The notes: generated from the letters alone by a model not told the origin. DNA of 64,000 nucleotides from Streptomyces sp. SS1-1 (GCF_008973465.1 NZ_WBXN01000004.1:5372501-5436500), one strand, 5' to 3'; shown: positions 1 to 10,997, counted from the first letter of the stretch. Made by a program: numbers and translations.

Positions 1-1
1 G

Positions 2-2122
<2,121 letters not shown>

Positions 2123-2366
2123 CAGGAACGGACCGGGGTGCCGTGGTTTTGTTGACTCAGGGTGCTCGAAGCTGTGTAGAAGTGCGGGATTCGGGGAACC
2201 TTCTGGTCTCCCGCTACGTTTCTGCTACGTGCACAGTGACATCGCGGTGACAGGGTGTGGCGACAGGCGGGGTGCGGCTACCATGACCGGCACGAGGGCG
2301 GACGGCGTAAGGGAGCTGTCCCCTGGGGCGGAGCCCGGTGCACTGCCGGGGCGAGGAGGGCGGGCC

Positions 2367-3050
2367 ATGGTGCAGAAGGCCAAGATCCTCCTGGTCGATG
2401 ACCGGCCGGAGAATCTGCTGGCGCTGGAGGCGATCCTCTCTGCGCTCGATCAGACCCTGGTGCGGGCATCGTCCGGGGAGGAAGCGCTCAAAGCACTGCT
2501 GACGGACGACTTCGCGGTCATTCTGCTGGACGTCCAGATGCCGGGAATGGACGGTTTCGAAACCGCGGCGCACATCAAGCGACGGGAACGGACCCGGGAC
2601 ATCCCGATCATCTTCCTCACCGCGATCAACCACGGTCCGCACCACACCTTCCGCGGATACGCGGCGGGCGCGGTGGACTACATCTCGAAGCCGTTCGACC
2701 CCTGGGTGCTGCGGGCGAAGGTCTCGGTGTTCGTCGAGCTGTACATGAAGAACTGCCAGCTGCGCGAGCAGGCGGCACTGCTCCGGCTCCAGTTGGAGGG
2801 CAACGGCGGGAAAGCGGCCGGCGCCGAGTCCAAGGAGCCCGCCGGGCTGCTCGCCGAGCTGTCGGCGCGCCTCGCGGCCGTCGAGGAGCAGGCCGAGGCG
2901 CTCTCGAAGCAGCTCGACGACGACTCGGCCGACGCGGCCGCGGTGGCCACGGCGGCCCATCTCGAACGCAAACTCACGGGTCTGCGGCGGGCGCTGGACG
3001 CGCTGGAGCCGGGCGCCGGCAACGCGTCGTCGGTGTCGTCGCAGAACTGA
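2367..3050 (+). CDS. osaB: Response regulator OsaB, receiver plus coiled coil
   Basis: A 227-residue regulator with an N-terminal receiver domain (acidic pocket in LLVDDRPEN, phospho-acceptor Asp55 in ILLDVQMPGMDG, conserved SKPF Lys at about 103). It has no DNA-binding domain; the C-terminal half is charged and predicted coiled coil. The ATG at 2367 was chosen because GAGGAGGG sits 6 nt upstream; an in-frame GTG at 2229 would add 46 residues that look non-coding. It lies 244 nt after osaA, so it may have its own promoter. In S. coelicolor this protein is needed for development under osmotic stress (established knowledge). The output mechanism is probably protein-protein contact (inference). 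Confidence 0.88.
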   Translation: MVQKAKILLVDDRPENLLALEAILSALDQTLVRASSGEEALKALLTDDFAVILLDVQMPGMDGFETAAHIKRRERTRDIPIIFLTAINHGPHHTFRGYAAGAVDYISKPFDPWVLRAKVSVFVELYMKNCQLREQAALLRLQLEGNGGKAAGAESKEPAGLLAELSARLAAVEEQAEALSKQLDDDSADAAAVATAAHLERKLTGLRRALDALEPGAGNASSVSSQN

Positions 3051-3184
3051 CCGTGGGGCGGCCCTGGTTGATGACGGGCGGCGCTATGTCCCGATGTGTG
3101 AATAGGCGTCAGTTCGCCGCCTCCGCACGGGCGACACGAACGGGTGAAGCAGTGGGCACACGTGTCCACTGTCTCCTCCACCGG

Positions 3185-3190
3185 TAACCT
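3185..3190 (+). promoter_or_regulatory. Candidate -10 box for leaderless ftsK transcript
   Basis: TAACCT fits the actinobacterial TAnnnT -10 consensus and ends exactly 7 nt before the ftsK ATG at 3198. That would put the transcription start on the start codon. No Shine-Dalgarno sequence precedes the ATG, which agrees with a leaderless message. No convincing -35 was seen. Confidence 0.4.
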
Positions 3191-3197
3191 CACCTCC

Positions 3198-5948
3198 ATG
3201 GCCTCACGTTCCTCCGCAGCCAAGAAGCCGCCCGCGAAGAAGGCGGCCGCTTCGGCGAAGGCTCCGGCGAAGAAGGCCGCCGCCAGGAAAGCCCCCGCGA
3301 AGAAGGCGCCGGCGAAGAAGGTAGCGGCCCGCAAAGCCGCGCCCCCGCCCAAGCCGGCGCCCAGCCCCACCGGGGGCGTGTACCGGTTCGTGCGCGCGAT
3401 CTGGCTCGGGCTCGCCCACGCCGTCGGCGCCGTGTTCCGCGGGATAGGGCAGGGCGCGAAGAACCTCGACCCCGCCCACCGCAAGGACGGCGTCGCCCTC
3501 CTGCTGCTCGGCCTGTCCCTGATCGTCGCCGCCGGGACCTGGTCCAATCTGCGGGGCCCCGTCGGGGACCTCGTCGAGATCATCGTGACCGGCGCCTTCG
3601 GCCGGCTCGACCTGCTGGTGCCGATCCTGCTCGCGGTCGTCGCCGTGCGGTTCATCCGGCACCCCGAGAAGCCCGAGGCCAACGGCCGTATCGTCATCGG
3701 CCTGTCCGCGCTCGTCATCGGCGTGCTCGGCCAGGTCCACATCGCGGTCGGCTCGCCCGCCCGCAGCGCCGGCATGCAGGCCATAAGGGACGCCGGCGGG
3801 CTCATCGGCTGGGGTGCGGCGACCCCGCTGACGTACGCCATGGGCGAGGTCCTGGCCGTACCGCTGCTCGTGCTGCTGACGGTGTTCGGTCTGCTGGTCG
3901 TCACGGCCACCCCGGTCAACGCGATCCCGCAGCGGCTGCGGCTGCTCGGTGTGAAGCTGGGCCTGCTGCCCGACCCCGAGGACGACGAGGACTACACCGA
4001 GGACGACGAGCGCTACGACGAGCAGTGGCGCGAGGCGCTGCCCGCCGCGCGCGGGCGCAGGAGGGGCCGCGCCCCTGAGGCGTACGACCCCGAGGGCGCC
4101 GAGCAGGAGGCCCTCTCGCGGCGTCGCGGGCGTCCCAGGCGCTCCGCGGTGCCCCAGCCCGAGATGGACCGTCCCATGGACGCCGTGGACGTCGCCGCCG
4201 CCGCGGCGGCCGCGCTCGACGGCGCCGTGATGCACGGCATGCCGCCCTCGCCGATCGTCGCCGACCTCACCCAGGGCGTCAGCGCGGGCGACCGCGAGGA
4301 GACCACGCCCGTGCCGACGCCGGTCCCGGCGGCCCGGCCCGAGCAGGACCGGCTGCCCAGGACGAAGCCCGCCGCCGACGTCACCAGGACCGAGGTCCCC
4401 GACCTCACCAAGGCCGCGCCCGTACCCGACGAGATCCGCGATCTGCCCCCGCGCGCGGAGCAGCTGCAGCTGTCCGGGGACATCACCTACGCGCTGCCGT
4501 CCCTCGACCTGCTCGAGCGCGGCGGTCCGGGGAAGTCGCGCAGCGCCGCCAATGACGCCGTCGTCGCGTCGCTCACGACCGTCTTCACCGAGTTCAAGGT
4601 CGACGCCCGCGTCACCGGCTTCACGCGCGGGCCGACGGTCACGCGCTACGAGGTCGAGCTGGGGCCGGCCGTCAAGGTCGAGCGCATCACCGCGCTCACC
4701 AAGAACATCGCGTACGCCGTCGCCAGCCCCGACGTGCGGATCATCAGCCCGATCCCCGGGAAGTCCGCCGTCGGCATCGAGATCCCCAACACCGACCGCG
4801 AGATGGTCAACCTCGGTGACGTGCTGCGGCTCGCCGCGGCCGCCGAGGACGACCACCCGATGCTGGTCGCGCTCGGCAAGGACGTCGAGGGCGGCTACGT
4901 CATGGCGAACATCGCCAAGATGCCGCATGTCCTGGTCGCCGGTGCGACCGGTTCCGGAAAGTCGTCCTGCATCAACTGCCTGATCACCTCGGTCATGATG
5001 CGGGCGACCCCGGAGGACGTCCGCATGGTCCTGGTCGACCCCAAGCGCGTCGAGCTGACCGCCTACGAGGGCATCCCGCACCTGATCACGCCGATCATCA
5101 CCAATCCGAAGCGGGCCGCCGAGGCCCTGCAGTGGGTCGTCCGCGAGATGGACCTGCGGTACGACGACCTGGCGGCCTACGGCTACCGGCACATCGACGA
5201 CTTCAACCAGGCCGTCCGCAGCGGCAAGGTGAAGGCCCCGGAGGGCAGCGAGCGCGAGCTCCAGCCCTACCCGTACCTGCTGGTCATCGTGGACGAGCTC
5301 GCCGACCTGATGATGGTCGCGCCGCGGGACGTGGAGGACGCCATCGTGCGCATCACGCAGCTCGCGCGCGCGGCCGGCATCCACCTGGTGCTCGCCACCC
5401 AGCGGCCCTCGGTCGACGTCGTCACCGGACTGATCAAGGCGAACGTGCCCTCGCGGCTCGCGTTCGCCACCTCCTCGCTCGCCGACTCCCGGGTCATCCT
5501 CGACCAGCCGGGCGCCGAGAAGCTGATCGGCAAGGGCGACGGCCTGTTCCTGCCCATGGGCGCGAACAAGCCGACCCGTATGCAGGGCGCGTTCGTGACC
5601 GAGGAGGAGGTCGCGGCCGTCGTCCAGCACTGCAAGGACCAGATGGCGCCCGTCTTCCGGGACGACGTGGTCGTCGGGACCAAGCAGAAGAAGGAGATCG
5701 ACGAGGAGATCGGCGACGACCTCGACCTGCTCTGTCAGGCCGCCGAGCTGGTCGTGTCCACGCAGTTCGGCTCGACGTCCATGCTCCAGCGCAAGCTGCG
5801 GGTCGGGTTCGCCAAGGCGGGGCGCCTGATGGACCTCATGGAGTCGCGCGGCATCGTGGGGCCGAGCGAGGGGTCGAAGGCACGGGACGTCCTCGTGAAG
5901 GCCGACGAGCTGGACGGCGTGCTCGCGGTGATCCGCGGGGAGGCTTGA
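3198..5948 (+). CDS. ftsK: DNA translocase FtsK
   Basis: A 916-residue septal DNA pump that clears chromosomes trapped by closing septa. Residues 1-55 are a Lys/Ala/Pro-rich basic tail. Several membrane helices follow at about 90-260, then an acidic, Pro-rich linker to about 420. The motor domain has Walker A GATGSGKSS (Lys588), Walker B VIVDELADL (Asp699) and ATQRPS. The C-terminus is a winged-helix gamma domain that reads polar DNA motifs. The ATG at 3198 was preferred over a GTG at 3144 because homologues begin MASRSS and a TAnnnT box sits 7 nt upstream. Length and domain order are normal for the family. Confidence 0.95.
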   Translation: MASRSSAAKKPPAKKAAASAKAPAKKAAARKAPAKKAPAKKVAARKAAPPPKPAPSPTGGVYRFVRAIWLGLAHAVGAVFRGIGQGAKNLDPAHRKDGVALLLLGLSLIVAAGTWSNLRGPVGDLVEIIVTGAFGRLDLLVPILLAVVAVRFIRHPEKPEANGRIVIGLSALVIGVLGQVHIAVGSPARSAGMQAIRDAGGLIGWGAATPLTYAMGEVLAVPLLVLLTVFGLLVVTATPVNAIPQRLRLLGVKLGLLPDPEDDEDYTEDDERYDEQWREALPAARGRRRGRAPEAYDPEGAEQEALSRRRGRPRRSAVPQPEMDRPMDAVDVAAAAAAALDGAVMHGMPPSPIVADLTQGVSAGDREETTPVPTPVPAARPEQDRLPRTKPAADVTRTEVPDLTKAAPVPDEIRDLPPRAEQLQLSGDITYALPSLDLLERGGPGKSRSAANDAVVASLTTVFTEFKVDARVTGFTRGPTVTRYEVELGPAVKVERITALTKNIAYAVASPDVRIISPIPGKSAVGIEIPNTDREMVNLGDVLRLAAAAEDDHPMLVALGKDVEGGYVMANIAKMPHVLVAGATGSGKSSCINCLITSVMMRATPEDVRMVLVDPKRVELTAYEGIPHLITPIITNPKRAAEALQWVVREMDLRYDDLAAYGYRHIDDFNQAVRSGKVKAPEGSERELQPYPYLLVIVDELADLMMVAPRDVEDAIVRITQLARAAGIHLVLATQRPSVDVVTGLIKANVPSRLAFATSSLADSRVILDQPGAEKLIGKGDGLFLPMGANKPTRMQGAFVTEEEVAAVVQHCKDQMAPVFRDDVVVGTKQKKEIDEEIGDDLDLLCQAAELVVSTQFGSTSMLQRKLRVGFAKAGRLMDLMESRGIVGPSEGSKARDVLVKADELDGVLAVIRGEA

Positions 5949-6018
5949 ATGTGTCCCCCGGGGAAAAGCGGACCCTTGGTGGCGAGCGGGCCGGGTAGGC
6001 GATGAGTCGATGCCTGAT

Positions 6019-6029
6019 CGTGACTCACC
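6019..6029 (+). promoter_or_regulatory. Possible BldD-type palindrome
   Basis: CGTGACTCACC contains the perfect inverted repeat GTGA-C-TCAC and resembles the BldD consensus AGTGA-n-TCACC with one mismatch. It lies about 70 nt after ftsK in the 276-nt gap before the RodZ-like gene. This is a short motif in one position only, so it is weak evidence. Confidence 0.2.
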
Positions 6030-6224
6030 CGTAGGGGATCATTGAGCAACCGTTTCCCTTCGACGTACGTCAAGTTGAGCGAAACGACAAACTCTTGGCC
6101 GCCATCGGCGTGTCCGGCCCTTCCGATGGCGTACAAAGTCCCACCGCCCGCTTGCCCCACCCTTTTGTCGCCCCCCTAGACTGAACCTCCAGCACAGGTG
6201 GCTCAACGCTCGAAAGGCGCCCCC

Positions 6225-7064
6225 GTGTCCATCGGCAACTCCCCTGAAGACGAGCGTCCGTTCGACGACGAGTCCGACGACTCCCGGCCCTCGATCGGGC
6301 ATGCCCTGCGGCAGGCCCGTCTCGACGCCGGGCTGACCGTCGACGACGTCAGCACCGCCACCCGGGTCCGCATCGCCATCGTGCAGGCCATCGAGGCGGA
6401 CAACTTCGCCCCCTGTGGTGGCGACGTGTACGCCCGTGGCCACATCCGGACCCTGGCCAAGGCCGTCCACCTCGATCCGGCCCCGCTGCTCGCGCAGTAC
6501 GACGCCTCCCACGGCGGACGGCCGGCGCCCACCCCGGCGGCCCCCCTGTTCGAGGCGGAGCGCATCCGTCCCGAGCGGCGCGGGCCGAACTGGACCGCGG
6601 CCATGGTCGCCGCGATCGTCGCCGTCGTCGGGTTCGTCGGCTTCACCGCCTTCAAGGGCGGCGAGGACGAGGGCGGGAAGTCCGCCGTCGCCGAGGGCGG
6701 CTCGACGCCGTCGGCCGACAAGAGCACGCCGACCCCGAAGGCCGACAAGCCGAAGGACCCCAAGCCCGAGCCCTCCGACAGCGCCATCGCCGCCGTCCCG
6801 CAGGACAAGGTGACCGTGCAGGTCAGCGCCGCCGACGGACGCAGCTGGGTGGCCGCCAAGGACCACAACGGGCGGCTGCTCTTCGACGGCCTCCTCAAGC
6901 GGGGCGACAGCAAGACCTTCCAGGACAGCGAGAAGATCAACCTGGTCCTCGGTGACGCCGGCGCGATCGACCTGTACGTCAACGGCAAGAAGATCGAGGA
7001 CGACTGGCAGCCGGGCGCCGTGGAGCGCCTGACCTACACCAAGGGCGACCCGCAGGCCGGATAG
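6225..7064 (+). CDS. RodZ-like helix-turn-helix membrane protein
   Basis: A 279-residue bitopic protein. An N-terminal Cro/RodZ-type helix-turn-helix (HALRQARLDAGLTVDDVSTATRVR) is followed by one transmembrane helix at about residues 126-146, a Pro/Lys/Ser-rich extracytoplasmic linker, and a C-terminal DUF4115 beta domain. This is the RodZ layout, whose members link the cell-shape machinery to the membrane. The GTG at 6225 is preferred, with AAAGG about 8 nt upstream; a GTG at 6198 adds nine residues. A possible -10 TAGACT lies at 6177-6182. A strong terminator follows the gene. Confidence 0.8.
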   Translation: MSIGNSPEDERPFDDESDDSRPSIGHALRQARLDAGLTVDDVSTATRVRIAIVQAIEADNFAPCGGDVYARGHIRTLAKAVHLDPAPLLAQYDASHGGRPAPTPAAPLFEAERIRPERRGPNWTAAMVAAIVAVVGFVGFTAFKGGEDEGGKSAVAEGGSTPSADKSTPTPKADKPKDPKPEPSDSAIAAVPQDKVTVQVSAADGRSWVAAKDHNGRLLFDGLLKRGDSKTFQDSEKINLVLGDAGAIDLYVNGKKIEDDWQPGAVERLTYTKGDPQAG

Positions 7065-7088
7065 ATACGGACGACAGGGTGAGCCGTG

Positions 7089-7120
7089 GACGGGGTTGGC
7101 CGGGATCGGCCAACCCCGTC
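7089..7120 (+). terminator. 14-bp hairpin terminator before rimO
   Basis: A perfect 14-bp inverted repeat (7089-7102 with 7107-7120) with a 4-nt loop follows the RodZ-like gene by 24 nt. It has no U-tract, which is usual in Streptomyces. It separates rimO transcription from upstream. Confidence 0.8.
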
Positions 7121-7128
7121 GACGTGGG

Positions 7129-7151
7129 CCGTCAGTGGGACGAAGTAGTCT
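7129..7151 (+). promoter_or_regulatory. PafBC/RecA-NDp-like promoter of rimO
   Basis: CCGTCAGTGGG, 6 nt, then TAGTCT. This matches 8 of 11 positions of the LexA-independent damage motif TTGTCAGTGGC and has its exact 6-nt spacing to a TAGnnT -10. The rimO ATG follows after 7 nt, so the message would be leaderless. The first two T bases of the consensus are absent. Confidence 0.45.
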
Positions 7152-7158
7152 TGAGCCC

Positions 7159-8628
7159 ATGCCTGAACGCCGTACCGTCGCACTCGTCACTCTTGGCTGC
7201 GCCCGCAACGAGGTGGACTCGGAGGAGCTCGCAGGCCGTTTGGAGGCGGACGGCTGGGACCTCGTGGAGGACGCCGCCGACGCGGACGTCGCCGTCGTCA
7301 ACACCTGCGGCTTCGTCGACGCCGCCAAGAAGGACTCCGTCGACGCCCTCCTGGAGGCCAACGATCTCAAGGGCCACGGGAGAACCCAGGCCGTCGTGGC
7401 GGTGGGCTGCATGGCCGAGCGCTACGGGAAGGACCTCGCCGAGGCCCTTCCCGAGGCCGACGGCGTGCTCGGCTTCGACGACTACGCCGACATCTCCGAC
7501 CGCCTCCAGACCATCCTGTCCGGCGGCATCCACGCCGCGCACACCCCGCGCGACCGGCGCAAGCTGCTGCCCATCAGCCCCGCCGAGCGGCAGGAGTCCG
7601 CGGCCGGCGTCGCGCTGCCCGGACACGCGCCCGCCGACCTTCCGGACGGGCTCGCCCCGGCCTCCGGTCCGCGCGCGCCCCTGCGCCGCCGCCTCGACGG
7701 TGCCCCCGTCGCCTCCGTGAAGCTCGCCTCCGGCTGCGACCGGCGCTGCTCCTTCTGCGCCATCCCGTCCTTCCGCGGCTCCTTCATCTCGCGCCGCCCG
7801 AGCGACGTGCTGAACGAGACGCGGTGGCTCGCCGAGCAGGGCGTCAAGGAGATCATGCTGGTCTCCGAGAACAACACCTCGTACGGCAAGGACCTGGGGG
7901 ACATCCGGCTGCTGGAGTCCCTGCTGCCCGAGCTCGCCGAGGTCGACGGCCTCGAGCGGGTCCGCGTCAGCTACCTCCAGCCGGCCGAGATGCGGCCCGG
8001 TCTGATCGACGTCCTGACGTCGACGCCGAAGGTCGCCCCCTACTTCGACCTGTCCTTCCAGCACTCCGCGCCCGACGTGCTGCGCGCGATGCGCCGCTTC
8101 GGCGACACCGACCGCTTCCTGGAACTGCTCGACACCATCCGCGGCAAGGCGCCCCAGGCCGGAGTGCGCTCCAACTTCATCGTGGGCTTCCCCGGCGAGA
8201 CCGAGGCCGACCTCGCCGAGCTGGAGCGCTTCCTGACCGGGGCCCGCCTCGACGCGATCGGCGTCTTCGGCTACTCCGACGAGGAGGGCACCGAGGCCGC
8301 CACCTACGACGGCAAGCTGCCCGAGGACGTCGTCGCCGAGCGGCTGGCCCGGGTGTCCCGGCTGGCCGAGGAACTGGTGTCGCAGCGCGCCGAGGAGCGC
8401 CTCGGCGAGACCGTGCAGGTGCTCGTCGAGTCCATCGACGAGGACGGCGTGCACGGGCGCGGTGCGCACCAGGCGCCGGAGACGGACGGCCAGGTGCTGC
8501 TCACGAGCGGCGCGGGTCTGAGCATCGGTCGTATGGTCGAGGCGAAGGTGGTCGGCACCGAAGGTGTCGATCTGGTGGCCGAACCGCTCCCGGGCACGCT
8601 CGCGTGTAGTGAGGAGTCGGGCAGATGA
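7159..8628 (+). CDS. rimO: Ribosomal protein uS12 methylthiotransferase RimO
   Basis: A 489-residue radical-SAM enzyme that adds a methylthio group to an Asp of ribosomal protein S12. The N-terminal UPF0004 domain begins VALVTLGCARNEVDSEEL. The radical-SAM [4Fe-4S] triad is Cys193-X3-Cys197-X2-Cys200 (CDRRCSFC). A C-terminal TRAM domain is present. Between the first two domains is a roughly 30-residue Pro/Ala-rich insert that is common in actinobacterial forms. The ATG at 7159 has no Shine-Dalgarno but sits 7 nt after TAGTCT. The stop overlaps the pgsA start (ATGA), so the two are co-translated. The paralogue MiaB is encoded at 41.7 kb. Confidence 0.95.
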   Translation: MPERRTVALVTLGCARNEVDSEELAGRLEADGWDLVEDAADADVAVVNTCGFVDAAKKDSVDALLEANDLKGHGRTQAVVAVGCMAERYGKDLAEALPEADGVLGFDDYADISDRLQTILSGGIHAAHTPRDRRKLLPISPAERQESAAGVALPGHAPADLPDGLAPASGPRAPLRRRLDGAPVASVKLASGCDRRCSFCAIPSFRGSFISRRPSDVLNETRWLAEQGVKEIMLVSENNTSYGKDLGDIRLLESLLPELAEVDGLERVRVSYLQPAEMRPGLIDVLTSTPKVAPYFDLSFQHSAPDVLRAMRRFGDTDRFLELLDTIRGKAPQAGVRSNFIVGFPGETEADLAELERFLTGARLDAIGVFGYSDEEGTEAATYDGKLPEDVVAERLARVSRLAEELVSQRAEERLGETVQVLVESIDEDGVHGRGAHQAPETDGQVLLTSGAGLSIGRMVEAKVVGTEGVDLVAEPLPGTLACSEESGR

Positions 8629-9416
8629 CCGGAGTACCGGCGTCCGCCGCGGGCGGCCCCTCCCCGGCGGGTGCGACGGGCAAGGTGAGCGCGGTGGGTA
8701 CGACGGGGAAGGCGAACCCGACGGGTGCGTCCCAGGCCGGTGCGCCCCGGCCCGCGGGCGCCGACCAGGGTGCCGAGGGCGACGGCAGGACCCCGCGGGG
8801 CGCCAAGATCGCGGCCGCGGCCGTCAACCAGGCGAGCATCTGGAACATCGCCAATCTGCTGACCATGCTCCGGCTGGTCCTCGTGCCGGCGTTCGTCGCG
8901 CTGATGCTGGCCGACGGCGGCTACGACCCCGCCTGGCGCTCGTTCGCCTGGGCCGCCTTCGCCATCGCCATGATCACCGACCTGTTCGACGGGCATCTGG
9001 CCCGGGCGTACGACCTGGTCACGGACTTCGGCAAGATCGCCGACCCCATCGCGGACAAGGCGATCATGGGGGCCGCCCTCATCTGCCTGTCCGGCCTCGG
9101 CGATCTGCCGTGGTGGGTCACCGGCGTCATCCTCGGCCGGGAACTCGGGATCACCCTGCTGCGTTTCATCGTCATCCGGTACGGCGTCATCCCGGCGAGC
9201 CGCGGTGGCAAGCTGAAGACGCTCACCCAGGGCGTGGCCGTCGGCATGTACATCCTGGCGCTGACGGGGTGGCTGGCGACGCTGCGCTGGTGGGTGATGG
9301 CCGCCGCCGTCGTGCTGACGGTGGTGACCGGACTCGACTATGTGAGACAGGCCATTGTGCTGAGGCGGCAGGGAATCGCTGAGCGCAGGGCGGCGTTGGA
9401 GGAGACCGAAGCGTGA
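8625..9416 (+). CDS. pgsA: CDP-diacylglycerol-glycerol-3-phosphate phosphatidyltransferase family protein
   Basis: A 263-residue integral membrane enzyme of the CDP-alcohol phosphotransferase family. The signature D-x2-DG-x2-AR-x8-G-x3-D-x3-D is intact, starting at Asp119 (DLFDGHLAR ... DFGKIADPIAD). In the usual assignment it makes phosphatidylglycerol phosphate, the first step to phosphatidylglycerol and cardiolipin. The first 60 residues are a low-complexity Gly/Ala/Thr segment absent from most homologues. It overlaps rimO by 4 nt at its start and cinA by 4 nt at its end, forming a tight rimO-pgsA-cinA unit. The exact alcohol substrate cannot be read from sequence. Confidence 0.9.
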   Translation: MTGVPASAAGGPSPAGATGKVSAVGTTGKANPTGASQAGAPRPAGADQGAEGDGRTPRGAKIAAAAVNQASIWNIANLLTMLRLVLVPAFVALMLADGGYDPAWRSFAWAAFAIAMITDLFDGHLARAYDLVTDFGKIADPIADKAIMGAALICLSGLGDLPWWVTGVILGRELGITLLRFIVIRYGVIPASRGGKLKTLTQGVAVGMYILALTGWLATLRWWVMAAAVVLTVVTGLDYVRQAIVLRRQGIAERRAALEETEA

Positions 9417-9958
9417 ACTCTCGCGCCGCGGACGTCGTGCGACTACTCACGGTGAAGGGCGAGACCCTTGCCGTCGCCGAGTCGCTGACCGGCGGCCTGG
9501 TCGCGGCGGACATCACCGGCGTTCCGGGAGCGTCCAAGGTCTTCCGCGGCTCGGTGACCGCCTACGCCACCGAGCTCAAGCACCGGCTGCTCGGCGTGGA
9601 CGCCGGCCTGCTGGAGCGGCGCGGAGCGGTGGACGCGCAGGTCGCGGCGGAGATGGCGGCCGGCGTGCGCGAGGCGCTGGGAGCCGACTGGGGCATCGCC
9701 ACGACGGGTGTGGCCGGGCCCGATCCGCAGGACGGACAGCCCGTGGGCACCGTCTTCGTGGCCGTGGACGGCCCCGTCCGTCCGGGTTCCGGTTCCGCCG
9801 GTGGCGGAAAAGTGGAGGCCCTGCGGTTGAACGGCGGCCGGGCGGAAATTCGTATGGAGAGTGTACGGAGCGTGCTCGCACTGCTTCTGAGGGAGCTGGC
9901 GGGCGAACACAGTGGGAATGAGCGGACACAGGATACGGAACGGAACGGGGGGTTTTGA
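9413..9958 (+). CDS. cinA: CinA C-terminal domain / nicotinamide-nucleotide amidase
   Basis: A 181-residue stand-alone CinA C-terminal domain, the PncC type, which deamidates nicotinamide mononucleotide for NAD salvage. The motifs TLAVAESLTGGLVA and GSVTAYATELKHRLLGV are characteristic, as is the TTGVAGPDPQDGQPVGTVFVA segment split around residues 95-115. The N-terminal molybdopterin-like domain of long CinA proteins is absent. The GTG start overlaps the pgsA stop by 4 nt. The cinA-clgR neighbourhood is conserved in actinobacteria including mycobacteria. Confidence 0.9.
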   Translation: MNSRAADVVRLLTVKGETLAVAESLTGGLVAADITGVPGASKVFRGSVTAYATELKHRLLGVDAGLLERRGAVDAQVAAEMAAGVREALGADWGIATTGVAGPDPQDGQPVGTVFVAVDGPVRPGSGSAGGGKVEALRLNGGRAEIRMESVRSVLALLLRELAGEHSGNERTQDTERNGGF

Positions 9959-10067
9959 TGTTTGCAGCCCTGAGTGAACACGACATCGCTCCCCGCACGG
10001 CCGCGGCGCGAGGCGGTACGGTGGGGCGTGAAGGATGCGGCTACGCGGTCCGAGGAGGGAGCCACCG

Positions 10068-10448
10068 ATGATTCTGCTCCGTCGCCTGCTGGGTGACGTG
10101 CTGCGTCGGCAGCGCCAGCGCCAGGGCCGTACTCTGCGCGAAGTCTCCTCGTCCGCCCGAGTCTCGCTCGGCTATCTCTCCGAGGTGGAGCGGGGGCAGA
10201 AGGAGGCTTCCTCCGAGCTGCTCGCCGCGATCTGCGACGCGCTGGACGTACGGATGTCCGAGCTCATGCGGGAAGTGAGCGACGAGCTCGCCCTCGCCGA
10301 GCTGGCCCAGTCTGCTGCGGCCACCCCCAGCGAACCTGTTCCCACGTCGGTCCGTCCGATGCTGGGTTCCGTATCGGTGACCGGTGTGCCACCGGAACGG
10401 GTGACCATCAAGGCGCCGTCCGAAGCGGTGGACGTGGTCGCCGCGTGA
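10068..10448 (+). CDS. clgR: Clp gene regulator ClgR, XRE family
   Basis: A 126-residue transcription factor with an XRE/Cro helix-turn-helix at about residues 12-66 (RQRQGRTLREVSSSARVSLGYLSEVERGQKEAS split over the two helices). The C-terminal tail is low in structure and ends in hydrophobic residues, as in ClgR proteins that are themselves degraded by ClpP. ClgR activates clpP and lon in Streptomyces and Corynebacterium (established knowledge). The ATG at 10068 is chosen for the GAGGAGG about 8 nt upstream; an upstream in-frame start at 10035 lacks this. A TACGGT -10-like box is at 10017-10022. Confidence 0.9.
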   Translation: MILLRRLLGDVLRRQRQRQGRTLREVSSSARVSLGYLSEVERGQKEASSELLAAICDALDVRMSELMREVSDELALAELAQSAAATPSEPVPTSVRPMLGSVSVTGVPPERVTIKAPSEAVDVVAA

Positions 10449-10718
10449 CGGTGCCACTCGTGCGTGTGAACTGACCATGCGCTGAGGTGTGGTGTGAGGC
10501 CCCGGCCAGGGCTCCTCCAGTCGGATCTGGAGAGTGCGGGTCGGGGTTTCGTGCTGTCCGGGCTCCCGTGCGCCGCCGGGGCGCGCTTGCCGAGGTGCCG
10601 TGCGCCGGTCAGGGTGGACGTGTGACGGCGCATCGACGCGCGGTGACGAGGTCGCCCGCGCCGTGTACGCCCCCTGGTGGCGCGAGGCGCGGTCCGGCGC
10701 CGGGCTGGAGGTGAGCGG

Positions 10719-10997
10719 ATGGCACGGCCCATAGCGCGCTGGGGGGTGGCTCTGGGGGGCTCGGCGCTGTGGTGGTGGGCCGTGGTGCGGCTCGTGTGCG
10801 TACCGGGCGCGGGAGCGCTGGAGGCGGCCGTCGCCGCCGGTGGCTGGGGTCTGAGCGTGCTGCCGGTGCACTGCGAGCCGAAGGACCAGGCGGACGGCGC
10901 CGTCGACGCCAAGCGGTGGGTGCGGGCCTGGCGGGTGGGCCGCGCTACCACGGCATCGCCACACCACCGTTCGGGCGCAGGATCTGCCCCGTCGTGA
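10719..10997 (+). CDS. Small membrane protein, function unknown
   Basis: A 92-residue protein with an excellent ribosome site (GGAGGTGAG, 4-12 nt before the ATG). One Trp-rich hydrophobic helix is seen at about residues 8-24 (VALGGSALWWWAVVRL) and a second weaker one at 29-48. The C-terminal tail is basic. No family was recognised. Its last 53 nt overlap the 3' end of the antisense dehydrogenase pseudogene, so the tail after about residue 75 may be a read-through product of a lost stop codon. Confidence 0.5.
   Translation: MARPIARWGVALGGSALWWWAVVRLVCVPGAGALEAAVAAGGWGLSVLPVHCEPKDQADGAVDAKRWVRAWRVGRATTASPHHRSGAGSAPS

Noticed and set aside
2229..2366. N-terminal extension of OsaB from a GTG
   Set aside because: No ribosome site, and the 46 residues lack receiver-domain features; a strong Shine-Dalgarno serves the ATG at 2367.
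3204..5630. 808-codon frame opposite ftsK
   Set aside because: Antisense to a well-supported FtsK motor domain and composed of low-complexity Gly/Arg/Asp sequence.
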